DNA of 64,000 nucleotides, from the NCBI RefSeq assembly GCF_008364795.1, contig NZ_VTTM01000001.1, forward strand, positions 62,001-126,000, written 5' to 3'. How positions within the stretch are numbered: the first letter of the stretch is position 1; each line of letters opens with the position of its first letter. This document shows positions 34,859 through 44,840 of the stretch, in pieces. The DNA comes from Azospirillum oryzae (lineage in GTDB: Bacteria; Pseudomonadota; Alphaproteobacteria; Azospirillales; Azospirillaceae). The notes beneath the pieces were generated by a model. It was not told the DNA's origin, did not search any database, and saw only the letters and a list, made by a program, of their open reading frames with translations. The position numbers were made by a program, and so were the translations under genes.

Positions 34859-34887
34859 TTGCCGCTTCGCTGATAGGACGATATAAT
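34859..34887 (+). promoter_or_regulatory. Sigma-70 promoter of pspF with overlapping palindrome
   Basis: TTGCCG (34859-34864), 17 nt, and a perfect TATAAT (34882-34887). A palindrome GACGAT-ATA-ATCGTC (34877-34891) covers the -10 box and may be an operator. The predicted transcript has a leader of only ~20 nt. Confidence 0.7.
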
Positions 34888-34914
34888 CGTCAATCGGGCG
34901 AAACAGTGGTGAAA

Positions 34915-35952
<1,038 letters not shown>

Positions 35953-36043
35953 GCCGTCCCCGGACTGCGCGTTTCCCGTGCTATACCGGTTGTCCAACCG
36001 TCGCGAGAGCGGTTCGTCACGATACGGGAAGGGGAGCAGCACG

Positions 36044-37648
36044 ATGGCCACCAGCATGTCCGGTCTTGAAATCCGTGGTCCGATCAAGCCCGGTTTCGAG
36101 GAGATCCTGACGCCGGAGGCGATGGCCTTCCTGGCGGAGCTGGAGGGGCGTTTCGGCGGCGAACGGCTGCGGCTGCTGGATGTGCGGACCAAGCGGCAGG
36201 CGCTGCTCGACCAGGGCCACAAGCCCGATTTCCTGCCGGAAACCCGCGCGATCCGCGAGGCCGACTGGACCATCGCCCCGCTGCCGGTCGATCTGCTCGA
36301 CCGCCGGGTGGAGATCACCGGCCCGGTCGACCGCAAGATGGTCATCAACGCGCTGAACAGCGGCGCCAAGGTCTTCATGGCCGATTACGAGGATGCGACC
36401 TGCCCGACCTGGACCAATCTGGTCGAGGGGCAGATCAACATCCGCGACGCCGTGCGCCGGACCATTTCGTACGAGGACCCCGCCAGCGGGAAGAAATACC
36501 GGCTCAGCGACAAGACCGCGGTGCTGAAGGTCCGGCCGCGCGGCTGGCATCTGGAGGAACGCCATGTGCTGATGGACGGCGAGCCGATGTCCGGCGCGCT
36601 GTTCGACTTCGGCCTGCATGTCTTCCACAACGCCAAGGAGCTTCTGGCCCGCGGCAGCGGTCCCTATTTCTACCTGCCCAAGCTGGAAAGCCATTTCGAG
36701 GCGCGGCTGTGGCGCGAGGTCTTCCTGGTGGCGGAGGAGTATCTCCACCTGCCGCACGGTTCGATCAAGGCGACGGTGCTGATCGAGACCATCCTCGCCG
36801 CCTTCGAGATGGACGAGATCCTGTATGAGCTGCGCGAGCATTCGGCCGGCCTGAACTGCGGCCGCTGGGATTATATCTTCAGCTTCATCAAGAAGTTCCG
36901 GAAGGACCCCGCCGCCGTCATGCCCGACCGGGCGGAGGTGACGATGGCCACCCCCTTCCTGTCGGCCTACAGCCAGCTGGCGGTCAAGACCTGCCACCGC
37001 CGCGGCGCCCCGGCCATCGGCGGCATGGCCGCCTTCATCCCGGTCAAGGACGACCTCCAGGCCAACGAGGCCGCCTTCTCCCGCGTCCGCGCCGACAAGG
37101 AGCGCGAGGCGTCCAACGGCCATGACGGCACCTGGGTCGCGCATCCCGGACTGGTCCAGGTGGCGCGCGAGGTGTTCGACGCCTACATGCCGACGCCGAA
37201 CCAGATCGCCCGCAAGCGCACCGACGTGACCGTCGCCGCCGCCGACCTGCTGGCGGTGCCCGCCGGACCGAAGACGGAAGCGGGCCTGCGCAACAACGTG
37301 GCGGTCGGCATCGGCTATATCGAGGCGTGGCTGCGCGGCCAGGGTTGCGTCCCGCTGTTCAACCTGATGGAGGACGCCGCCACGGCGGAGATCAGCCGCA
37401 CCCAGGTCTGGCAGTGGCTCCACACCGGCACGGCGCTGGACGACGGGCAGGCCGTCACGCTGGACCTCGTCGACCGCGTGATCGCGGAGGAGCTGTCGGC
37501 CTGGAAGGCCCGCGTCGGCGCCGACGCCTACGCCAAGGGCCGCTACGCCGACGCCGCGTCGCTGTTCCGCGATCTGGTCGCGCGCGAGGACTTCACCGAC
37601 TTCCTGACCCTGCCGGCCTATGAGCGCGTGGTGGCGGAGGGGGCGTAA
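36044..37648 (+). CDS. aceB: Malate synthase A
   Basis: It condenses glyoxylate and acetyl-CoA to malate in the glyoxylate shunt. The 534-residue length fits the A isoform. Markers are FMADYEDATCPTWTNLVEGQ, VLKVRPRGWHLEERHVL, LPKLESHFEARLW, NCGRWDYIFSFIKK and NNVAVGIGYIEAWLRG. GGGGAG precedes the ATG at 36044. Isocitrate lyase is not in the window. Repeat copy D follows its stop. Confidence 0.96.
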   Translation: MATSMSGLEIRGPIKPGFEEILTPEAMAFLAELEGRFGGERLRLLDVRTKRQALLDQGHKPDFLPETRAIREADWTIAPLPVDLLDRRVEITGPVDRKMVINALNSGAKVFMADYEDATCPTWTNLVEGQINIRDAVRRTISYEDPASGKKYRLSDKTAVLKVRPRGWHLEERHVLMDGEPMSGALFDFGLHVFHNAKELLARGSGPYFYLPKLESHFEARLWREVFLVAEEYLHLPHGSIKATVLIETILAAFEMDEILYELREHSAGLNCGRWDYIFSFIKKFRKDPAAVMPDRAEVTMATPFLSAYSQLAVKTCHRRGAPAIGGMAAFIPVKDDLQANEAAFSRVRADKEREASNGHDGTWVAHPGLVQVAREVFDAYMPTPNQIARKRTDVTVAAADLLAVPAGPKTEAGLRNNVAVGIGYIEAWLRGQGCVPLFNLMEDAATAEISRTQVWQWLHTGTALDDGQAVTLDLVDRVIAEELSAWKARVGADAYAKGRYADAASLFRDLVAREDFTDFLTLPAYERVVAEGA

Positions 37649-37661
37649 GCACCGGCCTCTG

Positions 37662-37784
37662 GCCCCCTCCCTCCCACGCTGGCGCGTGGGTCCCTCCCTC
37701 CCCCGCTTTGCGGGAGAGGGTAGATTCGCGAAGCGGCGGCAGTCCCCTCTCCCGCGAAGCGGGGGAGGGTTAGGGAGGGGGCAA
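37662..37784. repeat. REPIN-like palindromic element, copy D
   Basis: It contains the full unit: GGCCCCCTCCC, left hairpin CCCCCGCTTTGCGGGAG, centre GCGGCGGCAGTCCCCTCT, right hairpin CCCGCGAAGCGGG and TTAGGGAGGGGGC. A further CCCACGCTGGCGCGTGGG hairpin is present at its left end. It lies between convergent aceB and the methyltransferase and supplies the latter's stop codon. Confidence 0.88.
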
Positions 37785-38555
37785 AACCCGCCCCAACCGA
37801 ACCGTCAGCGGCCAGCGGATCCGCCGTTCCGTCTCCGCATCGCCCCACAGCGGCGCGATCTCCTCCGCGAACTCCTCCAGCGGGTTGCGCTCCAGCGCCT
37901 TGGCCGCCGCCTTCACTCCCGACCAGGTGTTCATGTAGCCGAGCAGCCGCGGCAGCGTCCAAACCGCCTCCATCGCCAGCGGCGGGACCGGCAGTTCCGG
38001 AAATGGGAACTCCATGCCGCGATAGCCCTCGATCACCTTCCAGCGGTCGGCCGGCCAATAGGGGCCGAGCGTGCCGTTGTGGAACCGCTCCACCACCGGG
38101 TCCAGCACGGGATCGTCCAGCCATTGACGGCCGTAGCAGACCAGCGCCACCGCCGCCCCCGGCTTCGCCACCCGCCGCACCTCGGCATAGAAGCGACCCA
38201 GGTCGAACCAATGCGCCGCCTGCGCCGCGACGATCAGGTCGCAGCAGCCGTCGGGTAGCCCGCTCTCCTCCGCCGGGGCGACGGCATAGCGGACACGCGG
38301 GTGCGGTTGGGCTTGCGCGATCTGCTCCGCGCTGGCGTCGGTGGCGTGGACCACCGCGAAGTGGTCTGCCAGCGCCACGGAGAACTGCCCATTGCCGCAA
38401 CCGACGTCCCAGGCCAGTCCGCGGGCCGGCGCCGCATCGGCCAGGGCGGCGGCCAGGGCGGGCGGATATGTCGGACGAAAGGCGCGGTAATCGCCGGCAT
38501 GGCCGGAGAAATGGTCCTTGAAGGATTGGGGGAAGGACTGGGGGAAAGAGGGCAT
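37770..38555 (-). CDS. Class I SAM-dependent methyltransferase
   Basis: The 261-residue protein has the SAM-binding loop in AWDVGCGNGQFSVALADHF, then HATDASAEQIAQA, and the post-I region VAPAEESGLPDGCCDLIVAAQAAHWFD, all typical of the UbiE-like/trans-aconitate-type group. The substrate is not evident. The last residues LPPP and the stop are encoded by repeat copy D, so the natural C-terminus may have been trimmed or replaced. ATG 38555 is chosen; an open frame extends to 38585. Confidence 0.88.
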   Translation of the reverse strand: MPSFPQSFPQSFKDHFSGHAGDYRAFRPTYPPALAAALADAAPARGLAWDVGCGNGQFSVALADHFAVVHATDASAEQIAQAQPHPRVRYAVAPAEESGLPDGCCDLIVAAQAAHWFDLGRFYAEVRRVAKPGAAVALVCYGRQWLDDPVLDPVVERFHNGTLGPYWPADRWKVIEGYRGMEFPFPELPVPPLAMEAVWTLPRLLGYMNTWSGVKAAAKALERNPLEEFAEEIAPLWGDAETERRIRWPLTVRLGRVLPPP

Positions 38556-38747
38556 GCAGCGATCCGCCTTGCACGATCCGGGCAACGATTAGGCTTGGAA
38601 TTTCCCGGCGGATAAGGATAAACCCTGTGGGTTCGTCGCGGAACCCTTCCCAGGCTGTCCCGCATCTTTCCGCTGTGGCGCAGGCGCGCCGGGCGTGCTA
38701 CCAAGCGCGCGCTTTTTTGTGCGCCTCGCCAACCACCCGTGTCCGGC

Positions 38748-39704
38748 ATGCAGACCTTCCTGGAATTCGAAAAGCCGATCGCCGAGCTTGAAGGCAAGAT
38801 CGAGGAGTTGCGGCACCTGACCAACGCCGGCGACATCAACATCGCCGACGAGGTCGCCAAGCTGCAGGCCAAGGTCGACAAGCTCCTGCGGCAGACCTAC
38901 GCCAAGCTCACGCCCGCGCAGAAGGTTCAGGTGGCCCGCCACCCCAATCGGCCGCACTGCCTGGACTATGTGCACGGCCTGATCGAGGACTTCACGCCGC
39001 TGGCCGGCGACCGCCATTTCGCCGAGGACCGCGCGGTCATCGGCGGGCTGGGTCGCTTCCGTGGCCGCTCGGTGGTGGTGATCGGCCAGGAAAAGGGCAA
39101 CGACACCGAAACGCGCGTCCGCCACAATTTCGGCATGGCGAAGCCGGAAGGCTACCGCAAGGCCCAGCGCCTGATGGATCTGGCCGACCGCTTCAAGCTG
39201 CCGGTCGTCTCGCTGGTCGACACCGCCGGCGCCTTCCCCGGCGTCCAGGCGGAGGAGCGCGGCCAGGCCGAAGCCATCGCCAAGAGCATCGAACGCTGCC
39301 TGCGGCTGAACGTGCCGATGGTCGCCTCGGTCATCGGCGAGGGCGGCTCGGGCGGCGCCATCGCGATTGCCACCGCCGACCGCGTGCTGATGCTGGAACA
39401 CGCCATCTATTCGGTGATCTCGCCGGAAGGCTGCGCGTCGATCCTGTGGCGCAGCTCCGACATGGCGGGCGAGGCGGCCATCGCGCTGCGCCTGATCAGC
39501 CAGGACCTGAAGGAACTGGGCGTCATCGACCATGTGGTGAGCGAGCCGATCGGCGGCGCCCACCGCGACCCGGCCGAGACGATCAAGAAGCTGGGCGACT
39601 GCATCGAGGAGTCGCTGGGCGAACTGGACGGCCTGGACGGCGCCACCCTGCGCGCCAAGCGTCGTGAGAAGTTCCTTGAGATGGGGCAGAAGGGGCTGGG
39701 GTGA
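38748..39704 (+). CDS. accA: Acetyl-CoA carboxylase carboxyltransferase subunit alpha
   Basis: It transfers the carboxyl group from biotin to acetyl-CoA in fatty acid synthesis, together with AccD. The 318-residue protein starts [18 protein letters not shown], the usual AccA N-terminus. It contains [40 protein letters not shown] and [12 protein letters not shown]. The GTG at 38739 would add three residues. It converges on imuB with a 3-nt gap between stops. Confidence 0.97.
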   Translation: MQTFLEFEKPIAELEGKIEELRHLTNAGDINIADEVAKLQAKVDKLLRQTYAKLTPAQKVQVARHPNRPHCLDYVHGLIEDFTPLAGDRHFAEDRAVIGGLGRFRGRSVVVIGQEKGNDTETRVRHNFGMAKPEGYRKAQRLMDLADRFKLPVVSLVDTAGAFPGVQAEERGQAEAIAKSIERCLRLNVPMVASVIGEGGSGGAIAIATADRVLMLEHAIYSVISPEGCASILWRSSDMAGEAAIALRLISQDLKELGVIDHVVSEPIGGAHRDPAETIKKLGDCIEESLGELDGLDGATLRAKRREKFLEMGQKGLG

Positions 39705-39707
39705 GTT

Positions 39708-41453
39708 TCACCCCAGGAACCCGTGCAGAAACCAGCGCGGGTTCTCCCCCGGCCGGTACAGTCCGGCCCTGAACAGCCAGAAACGGCGGCCGTCGCCATC
39801 CTCCACGCGGTAGTAATCGCGCACGGCCAGCCCCAGCGACCCTTCCCCACGCCACCATTCGCATTCGATCCGCTCCGGCCCCTCGGCCCGGCTGACGCGA
39901 TGGCGCACGCCGCGCCAGACGAATTGCAGCGGCGGGTCGTCGGGCAGCGGGGCGGTGGCCTCCACCGGTTCGGGCGGGGTCAGCAGGCGCAACGGGCGCG
40001 GCTGTCCCGCCGGCCAGGGCTTCGGCGACGGCAACCTCTCCAGCGGCGGATGCGACGCCACGCAGCGCTCCGGCAGCCAGCTTTCCCGCGGCACCAGCCG
40101 CAGCACCGCCCGCTCCCCCAGCCGCAGCGTCAGCCGGTCCACAAGCTCGGCCAGCCCGCTGTCAGCCTCCTCCCCATCCAGGCCGGTCTGCACCGCCGAC
40201 AGCGGCCCGGTCTCCGCCGCCGACAGCACCAGCGTTTCCAGCCCCGGTCCCGGCTCGATCCTTTCCAGCAGCGGGTCGAACAGCCGGGCCAGCACCGCCG
40301 GGTCGCGGGTCGGGCGGCTGGTGCCGAGCGTCAGGCTCTGCGGCTCGTCGTCCACCCGCTGGTCGGTGCGGTGGGCGTCGAGCCGCAGCCGGCGCGCGCC
40401 CAGCCCCGCCGCCTCCAGCCCCTTGCACAGCCGGCCCAACAGATGGCGCAGCGCCCCGGCGATCGACTCGGGCGTGGCGATCGGTTCGGCGAAGGTCATG
40501 CGCTCGCGGTGGTCCGCCACCGGCCGGCGCGGCGAGATCGGCTCGTCCAGCCGACCGAAGGCCTGATCGTAGCGTTGCAGCAACCTGCCCCCGAACCTTG
40601 CGGCCAGCCCCGCCCGCGGCATGGCATGCAGGTCGCCGATCCGGCGCAGGCCCAGCGCATGCAGCCCCTCCACCATCTCCGGGGCCAAGCGCAGGGCGGC
40701 GAGCGGCAGGCCGTCCAACACCTCCCGCCGCCGCTCCTCCGGGCTGCCGAAGCGCACCAGCCCCCAGGCGGCGGCCGGAGTGTCGGCGATGGCGGCGCGG
40801 GCGCTGAAGCCGGCGGCGCGCAGCCGGCCGGTCAGGTCGGCGGCCAGTGACGCTTCGCCCTCTAAAAGATGATTGCCGAACAGGTGGGCGCAGCCGGTAA
40901 TGTCGATCACCACCCCGTCCGGCTCGTCCGCCGCGGTCCAGGGGCTGTAGCGCCGCGCCCAGTCGGCGATGCGGCCGAGCAGGGCCGAGTCGGCCTCCGG
41001 CGTCGCCTCCGCCACCTCCAGCGCCGGCTCCAGCGCGCGGGCGTCGCTGAGGGTCTGGCCGGGAACGATGCCCAGCACCGCCGCCGCCCGGTTGACCGCG
41101 ACCACCATCCGCCGCTGGCGCTCCGTCCGCAGCAGGGCGAACGGACGAGCGCGCAGGTCCGGCGGCATCAGCCGCTCCCGCGCATCGGTGGATAGGCGAG
41201 GGAGCCACAGGGCGAGGATGCGGCGGCGGCCCCTCTCTCCCCCGCTCTTAGATCCCCTCTCCCCCCCGCCGTAAGCTTGGCTTACGGCGCCGACAGGCGA
41301 AGCGCAGCTTCGCCGAAAGGCGGGGAGAGGGTTAGGGTGAGGGGGGCGCGTTGCGGGATTTTCCCAAAGGTCCCGCAGTGCATCCCCCTCACCCCGACCC
41401 TCTCCCCGGGAGGGAGAGGGGGACAAGGGAGGGTGGCGAGGGGGCTGCGTCAT
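39708..41453 (-). CDS. imuB: ImuB, Y-family polymerase-like mutasome subunit
   Basis: ImuB is a catalytically dead Y-family protein that bridges DnaE2 to the beta clamp. The conserved part begins RRILALWLPRLSTDARERL and continues with VVAVNRAAAVLGIVPGQTLSDARAL and VVIDITGCAHLFGNHLL. No ATG, GTG or TTG in frame lies at the expected start. The nearest upstream ATG is 41453, beyond repeat element E, giving 581 residues with a ~75-residue Pro/Arg/Gly-rich extension encoded by the repeat. The first internal ATG would delete conserved sequence. A LexA box lies at 41472-41486. imuA is not adjacent. Confidence 0.88.
   Translation of the reverse strand: MTQPPRHPPLSPSPSRGEGRGEGDALRDLWENPATRPPHPNPLPAFRRSCASPVGAVSQAYGGGERGSKSGGERGRRRILALWLPRLSTDARERLMPPDLRARPFALLRTERQRRMVVAVNRAAAVLGIVPGQTLSDARALEPALEVAEATPEADSALLGRIADWARRYSPWTAADEPDGVVIDITGCAHLFGNHLLEGEASLAADLTGRLRAAGFSARAAIADTPAAAWGLVRFGSPEERRREVLDGLPLAALRLAPEMVEGLHALGLRRIGDLHAMPRAGLAARFGGRLLQRYDQAFGRLDEPISPRRPVADHRERMTFAEPIATPESIAGALRHLLGRLCKGLEAAGLGARRLRLDAHRTDQRVDDEPQSLTLGTSRPTRDPAVLARLFDPLLERIEPGPGLETLVLSAAETGPLSAVQTGLDGEEADSGLAELVDRLTLRLGERAVLRLVPRESWLPERCVASHPPLERLPSPKPWPAGQPRPLRLLTPPEPVEATAPLPDDPPLQFVWRGVRHRVSRAEGPERIECEWWRGEGSLGLAVRDYYRVEDGDGRRFWLFRAGLYRPGENPRWFLHGFLG
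41229..41442. repeat. Compound palindromic element E at the imuB 5' end
   Basis: It is related to copies A-D (GGGGAGAGGGTTAGGGTGAGGGG) but a different subtype. Internal perfect hairpins are GCCGTAAGC-TTG-GCTTACGGC (41268-41288) and GGCGAAGC-GCA-GCTTCGCC (41296-41314). A third palindrome, CTCTCCCCGGGAGGGAGAG, lies near its right end. The whole is open in the imuB frame. Confidence 0.8.
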
Positions 41454-41471
41454 ACGAGAACCAACAATCCA

Positions 41472-41486
41472 GAACAAACAAAGAAC
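41472..41486. promoter_or_regulatory. LexA (SOS) box
   Basis: GAACAAACAAAGAAC is an exact GAAC-N7-GAAC alphaproteobacterial LexA site. It lies 19 nt upstream of the imuB ATG at 41453 and 85 nt before the divergent lipoprotein gene. imuB is the expected SOS target. Confidence 0.85.
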
Positions 41487-41570
41487 ATTCTAGCGCTGGC
41501 TTGGCCTTGGGGCGAGTCCCTCCTTTGGGGTCATCTTGCCGAAACGATCGGCAATGCCGACATTCCATCG

Positions 41571-42110
41571 ATGACCCCACATCTCCAGCCCCTGGCCTAT
41601 CATCTGGCTCCGCTCGTTCTCCTGCTGGCGGCTGGCGCCTGCGCGCCGTCGGACCTGCGCGACGACATGCCCGGCCGTGCCCAGGCCTTTCCGCCGATCC
41701 ACGAGCAGACGGTGATTCCCGGCGGCGGGGAGCGGCGGACCTGGAGCCAGATCCAGGCGGAGCAGTCACGCGCCGGCTCGAAGCCCACCACCCAAACCCG
41801 AGAGGCAGAGGTCCCGCAGGCAAGCCGCGACTCGGGAGACACCGACCGGCCGCCACCCAAGCGCCGCCGCGGCAGTTCGTCGCCCCCGCCCGACCCGGCC
41901 GCCCTGCCCCAGCCGCCGCGCCCGATCCCGGTGCCGCCCCCGCCCTCGTCCCAGAGCGCAACCGATGCCTTCAAGCGCGACCTGATCCGGCCGGAGGTCG
42001 ACCGCATGCGCACCGACGACGCCATGGGACGGCTCGACCCGCTGGGCCAGCGCGATCTGATGAAGCGCGAGAACGACCTGCGGCAATGGGGCGACCCGCT
42101 GGCGCGGTAG
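41571..42110 (+). CDS. Proline-rich lipoprotein of unknown function
   Basis: The 179-residue protein has a lipoprotein signal peptide ending LLLAAGAC. A long disordered region follows with Pro/Ser/Arg runs (PPPKRRRGSSSPPPDP and PIPVPPPPSSQ), then a charged helical C-terminus (RDLIRPEVDRMRTDDAMGRL). It could be an envelope spacer or anchor. It shares its upstream region, including the LexA box, with divergent imuB, so SOS control is conceivable but unproven. Confidence 0.65.
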   Translation: MTPHLQPLAYHLAPLVLLLAAGACAPSDLRDDMPGRAQAFPPIHEQTVIPGGGERRTWSQIQAEQSRAGSKPTTQTREAEVPQASRDSGDTDRPPPKRRRGSSSPPPDPAALPQPPRPIPVPPPPSSQSATDAFKRDLIRPEVDRMRTDDAMGRLDPLGQRDLMKRENDLRQWGDPLAR

Positions 42111-42207
42111 CCTCCCCTTCCCCGACCTGGAGCCTGACCGCTTGACCCCGCCCCGCCTCAGCCGCCATACCGGCTGCCGGAGCGACACGGGATGGGGATG
42201 CGGGCGC

Positions 42208-42702
42208 ATGACGACGCTGACGGGGGCCTTCGGCACCGGGCTGACCACGCCGGTGTGGGTGCTGCAGCATCTGCTGGGCATCCTCGGCATCGGCATGTGG
42301 GCCGGACAGGCCGGCGGCACCGCGGTCTGGCAGGTGCCGGCCGCCGCCGTGACCGCCGCGCTGGCGGCGGGCTTCGCCGCCCAGATGGGCGTGCGGCTGC
42401 CCTATGCCGGGCCGGGACTGGCCGCCTCGCTGCTGGTGGTCGGGTCGCTGGTGGCGCTGGGGGTGCGGGCGCCCGCCGTGCTGGCGGTGCTGATCGCCGC
42501 GGTCGCTGCCGTGTTCCACGGCCATGCCCACCAGGGACCGCCGCTTTATTGGGCCGGCTTCGCCGCTGGACTGATGCTGGTCGCCTGCGGCGGGCTGGGT
42601 CTGTCGGTCGCGGTGACCCAGGCCGAGTCGGACCGCGCGGTGCGGCTGTGTGGCGGTGTGGTAGCAGTCGCCGGCGTTCTTGACCTCGTCGGCGTGATTT
42701 GA
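42208..42702 (+). CDS. HupE/UreJ-like membrane protein
   Basis: The 164-residue protein has about six short hydrophobic helices. Weak HupE/UreJ features are GTGLTTPVWVLQHLLGILGIGMWAG near the start (the family has GLxHPxxGxDHLLAMxxVG) and the HGHAHQ motif in the middle. The family transports or permits nickel or cobalt. The first-helix His/Asp pair is not intact, so function is uncertain. ATG 42208 follows GGGGA; TTG 42142 would add a poorly conserved tail. Confidence 0.7.
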   Translation: MTTLTGAFGTGLTTPVWVLQHLLGILGIGMWAGQAGGTAVWQVPAAAVTAALAAGFAAQMGVRLPYAGPGLAASLLVVGSLVALGVRAPAVLAVLIAAVAAVFHGHAHQGPPLYWAGFAAGLMLVACGGLGLSVAVTQAESDRAVRLCGGVVAVAGVLDLVGVI

Positions 42703-42889
42703 CCGGTTGCGCCTTGAAATGACGGGGTTGCGCGGAAATCTTTGAAGACACGCCCCTCCTTCCCGCCCGCCCCTCCCTTCCGGGACCAACGGGCCAGACG
42801 AACGGAACGCCCCGGTGCCCCGCGCAGACGCCAAAGCCTGCCTTACCCCGCCGGAGTTCCCCTCATCGGGACTTCGGGACGGCCCCGGC

Positions 42890-44134
42890 ATGTCCGCCCC
42901 CCGGATGCCCATTCTGACCCGCCGCCGTCTGCTGGGCCGCCTGCTGGGCGGGGTGGCCCTGGCGCCGCTTCTGCCGTCCGCCGGCCTGCTGCTGGGCACG
43001 CCCGCCGCCGCGCAGGATCTGCGCTATTTCCGCATCGGCACCGGCACCACCGCCGGCACCTATTTCCCGATCGGCGGGCTGATCGCCAACGCCATCTCCA
43101 ACCCGCCGGGTTCCCGCCCCTGCGACAAAGGGGGAAGCTGCGGCATCCCCGGCCTGATCGTGGTGGCGCAGGCCAGCAACGGCTCGGTCGACAATGTCGA
43201 GATGCTGCGCGCCGGCACGGTGGAGGCCGGCTTCGCCCAGGCCGACGTCGCCTATTGGGCCTACAGCGGGACCGGCAGCTTCACCGGCAAGCGCCCGTTC
43301 GCCGAACTGCGCTCGCTTGGCATGCTCTATGCCGAGGCGATCCAGGTCGTCGTCCGCTCCGACGGCTTCATCGACCGCATGACCGACCTGAAGGGCCGCA
43401 GCATCTCGCTGGGCGAGGAGGGCTCCGGCACGCTGGTGGAGGCGCGGCTGATCCTGGACGCCTACGGTTTGTCGGAAAGCACGATCACGCCGCTCTACCT
43501 GAAGCCCGGCATGGCGGCGGACCGGCTGGCGAAGGGCGAGCTGGACGGCTTCTTCATGGTCGGCGGTTATCCGGTGGCGGCGGTCAGCGACGTGGCGGCG
43601 CGGGTGCCGATCCGGCTGGTGCCGCTGGACGGCGAGCCCGCAGACCGGCTGCTGCGGACCCAGCGCTTCTATATCGAGCACGAGATCCCCGCCAACGCCT
43701 ATCCCGGCAGCGCCCCCACCCCGACGCTCAGCCTGGGGGCGGAACTGCTGACCCACGCCGACCGCGATCCCGACCTGATCTATGGCGTCGTCCGCGCGCT
43801 GTGGCACGAGAACACCCGCCGCGTCCTGGCCGAAGGCCACCCGCAGGGCCGCAACTTCGATCCCGCCCGCGCGGTCGCCAACGTCTCGGTTCCCCTTCAT
43901 CCGGGGGCGGAGCGCTATTACCGCGAGGCCGGCCTGCTCGGCAACGCCGCCAACGAACCGGCACGGGCGCCCACCGGCGGGACCGGCACGGACACCACCC
44001 CCGCCGGCGGCGAGAAGGCCGCGAACGGGAAGCCCCCCGCCGACACGCCTCCCGCCGAGAAGCTCCCGGCCGAAAAGCCCCCTGCCGAAAAGACTGCCAC
44101 CGGGAAGGCGGCAGGGGACAAGGCGCCGCGCTGA
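42890..44134 (+). CDS. TAXI-family TRAP transporter solute-binding protein
   Basis: The protein is exported: a twin-Arg-like start (LTRRRLLGRLLGG) and hydrophobic signal end near AAAQD. The TAXI domain opens LRYFRIGTGTTAGTYFPIGGLIANAI and contains GIPGLIVVAQASNGSVDNV and SLGEEGSGTLVEARLIL. The C-terminal ~40 residues are PPAEK-type repeats, unusual for the family. No TRAP permease is adjacent, so it may be an orphan binding protein. The start is uncertain between 42890 and 42905. Confidence 0.85.
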   Translation: MSAPRMPILTRRRLLGRLLGGVALAPLLPSAGLLLGTPAAAQDLRYFRIGTGTTAGTYFPIGGLIANAISNPPGSRPCDKGGSCGIPGLIVVAQASNGSVDNVEMLRAGTVEAGFAQADVAYWAYSGTGSFTGKRPFAELRSLGMLYAEAIQVVVRSDGFIDRMTDLKGRSISLGEEGSGTLVEARLILDAYGLSESTITPLYLKPGMAADRLAKGELDGFFMVGGYPVAAVSDVAARVPIRLVPLDGEPADRLLRTQRFYIEHEIPANAYPGSAPTPTLSLGAELLTHADRDPDLIYGVVRALWHENTRRVLAEGHPQGRNFDPARAVANVSVPLHPGAERYYREAGLLGNAANEPARAPTGGTGTDTTPAGGEKAANGKPPADTPPAEKLPAEKPPAEKTATGKAAGDKAPR

Positions 44135-44253
44135 ACCTCCCTTGCTCCGGACAGGACGAAAGGACCGTTCCCGGACGGCCCGGCAGTGGAATAGTCTGAC
44201 CGGAGATCCGGTTGATTCTCATGATCGGGCGCAACGGGCAGAAGGAGAGAGGC

Positions 44254-44739
44254 ATGGCGGCCGGGGAAGGGGTGCGCATCGCGATCCGTTCCGCCCGCAG
44301 CACCGACTCCGAACGCTGTGCCGAGATCTTCCTGCACGGCCGCCGCCAGGCCTTCTCCTGGCAACCCGCCGACCGATTCGGGCTGGACGATTACTACGAC
44401 TGCGTGCGCGAGGATTCGGTGCTGGTCGCCGAGGTCGACGGGGCCGGGGCCGGGACGGTGGTCGGGACGGTGGTCGGCTTCGTCTCGCTCGATCCCAAGG
44501 CCGGCGTCATCCACAACCTGTTCATCGACCCCGAATGGCACAAGCGCGGCATCGGATCCGCCCTGCTGCGCGAGGCGCTGGCCCTGCTGCGCGGCGGCCC
44601 CCACCCGGTCGAACTGGCCTGCGCCGCCCGCAACGCCGCCGCCCGCGCCTTCTACGAACACAACGGCTGGACGCCGGTGGCTCCCCCCTCCGACCAGCCG
44701 GACGCGCTGGTGCTCTACCGCCTGTCGCGGGCGGGGTGA
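44254..44739 (+). CDS. GNAT-family N-acetyltransferase
   Basis: The 161-residue protein shows the GNAT fold: VRIAIRSARSTDSERCAEIF, the acetyl-CoA loop in NLFIDPEWHKRGIGSALLRE (motif A), and NAAARAFYEHNGWTPV (motif B). The substrate is unknown. AAGGAGAG before the ATG at 44254 sets the start; upstream ATG 44221 has no such site. Confidence 0.9.
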   Translation: MAAGEGVRIAIRSARSTDSERCAEIFLHGRRQAFSWQPADRFGLDDYYDCVREDSVLVAEVDGAGAGTVVGTVVGFVSLDPKAGVIHNLFIDPEWHKRGIGSALLREALALLRGGPHPVELACAARNAAARAFYEHNGWTPVAPPSDQPDALVLYRLSRAG

Positions 44740-44840
44740 ACGGCTTGCCGCCCGCCCCGCCGACCCACCCCCAACGAGACCCGCAGGCCCGGATGCGCAG
44801 GCTGTTTTCCTTTGCGGCGTTGCGGTAAAGTCGCGCCGCC

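Noticed and set aside
38703-38718. A short self-complementary AAGCGCGCGCTT followed by six T
   Set aside because: The loop would be too small, and the upstream gene is transcribed away from it, so a terminator role has no obvious target.
41277-41570. Upstream extension of the lipoprotein gene through element E
   Set aside because: The frame is open but would remove the lipoprotein signal peptide from the N-terminus; the ATG at 41571 fits the lipobox distance.
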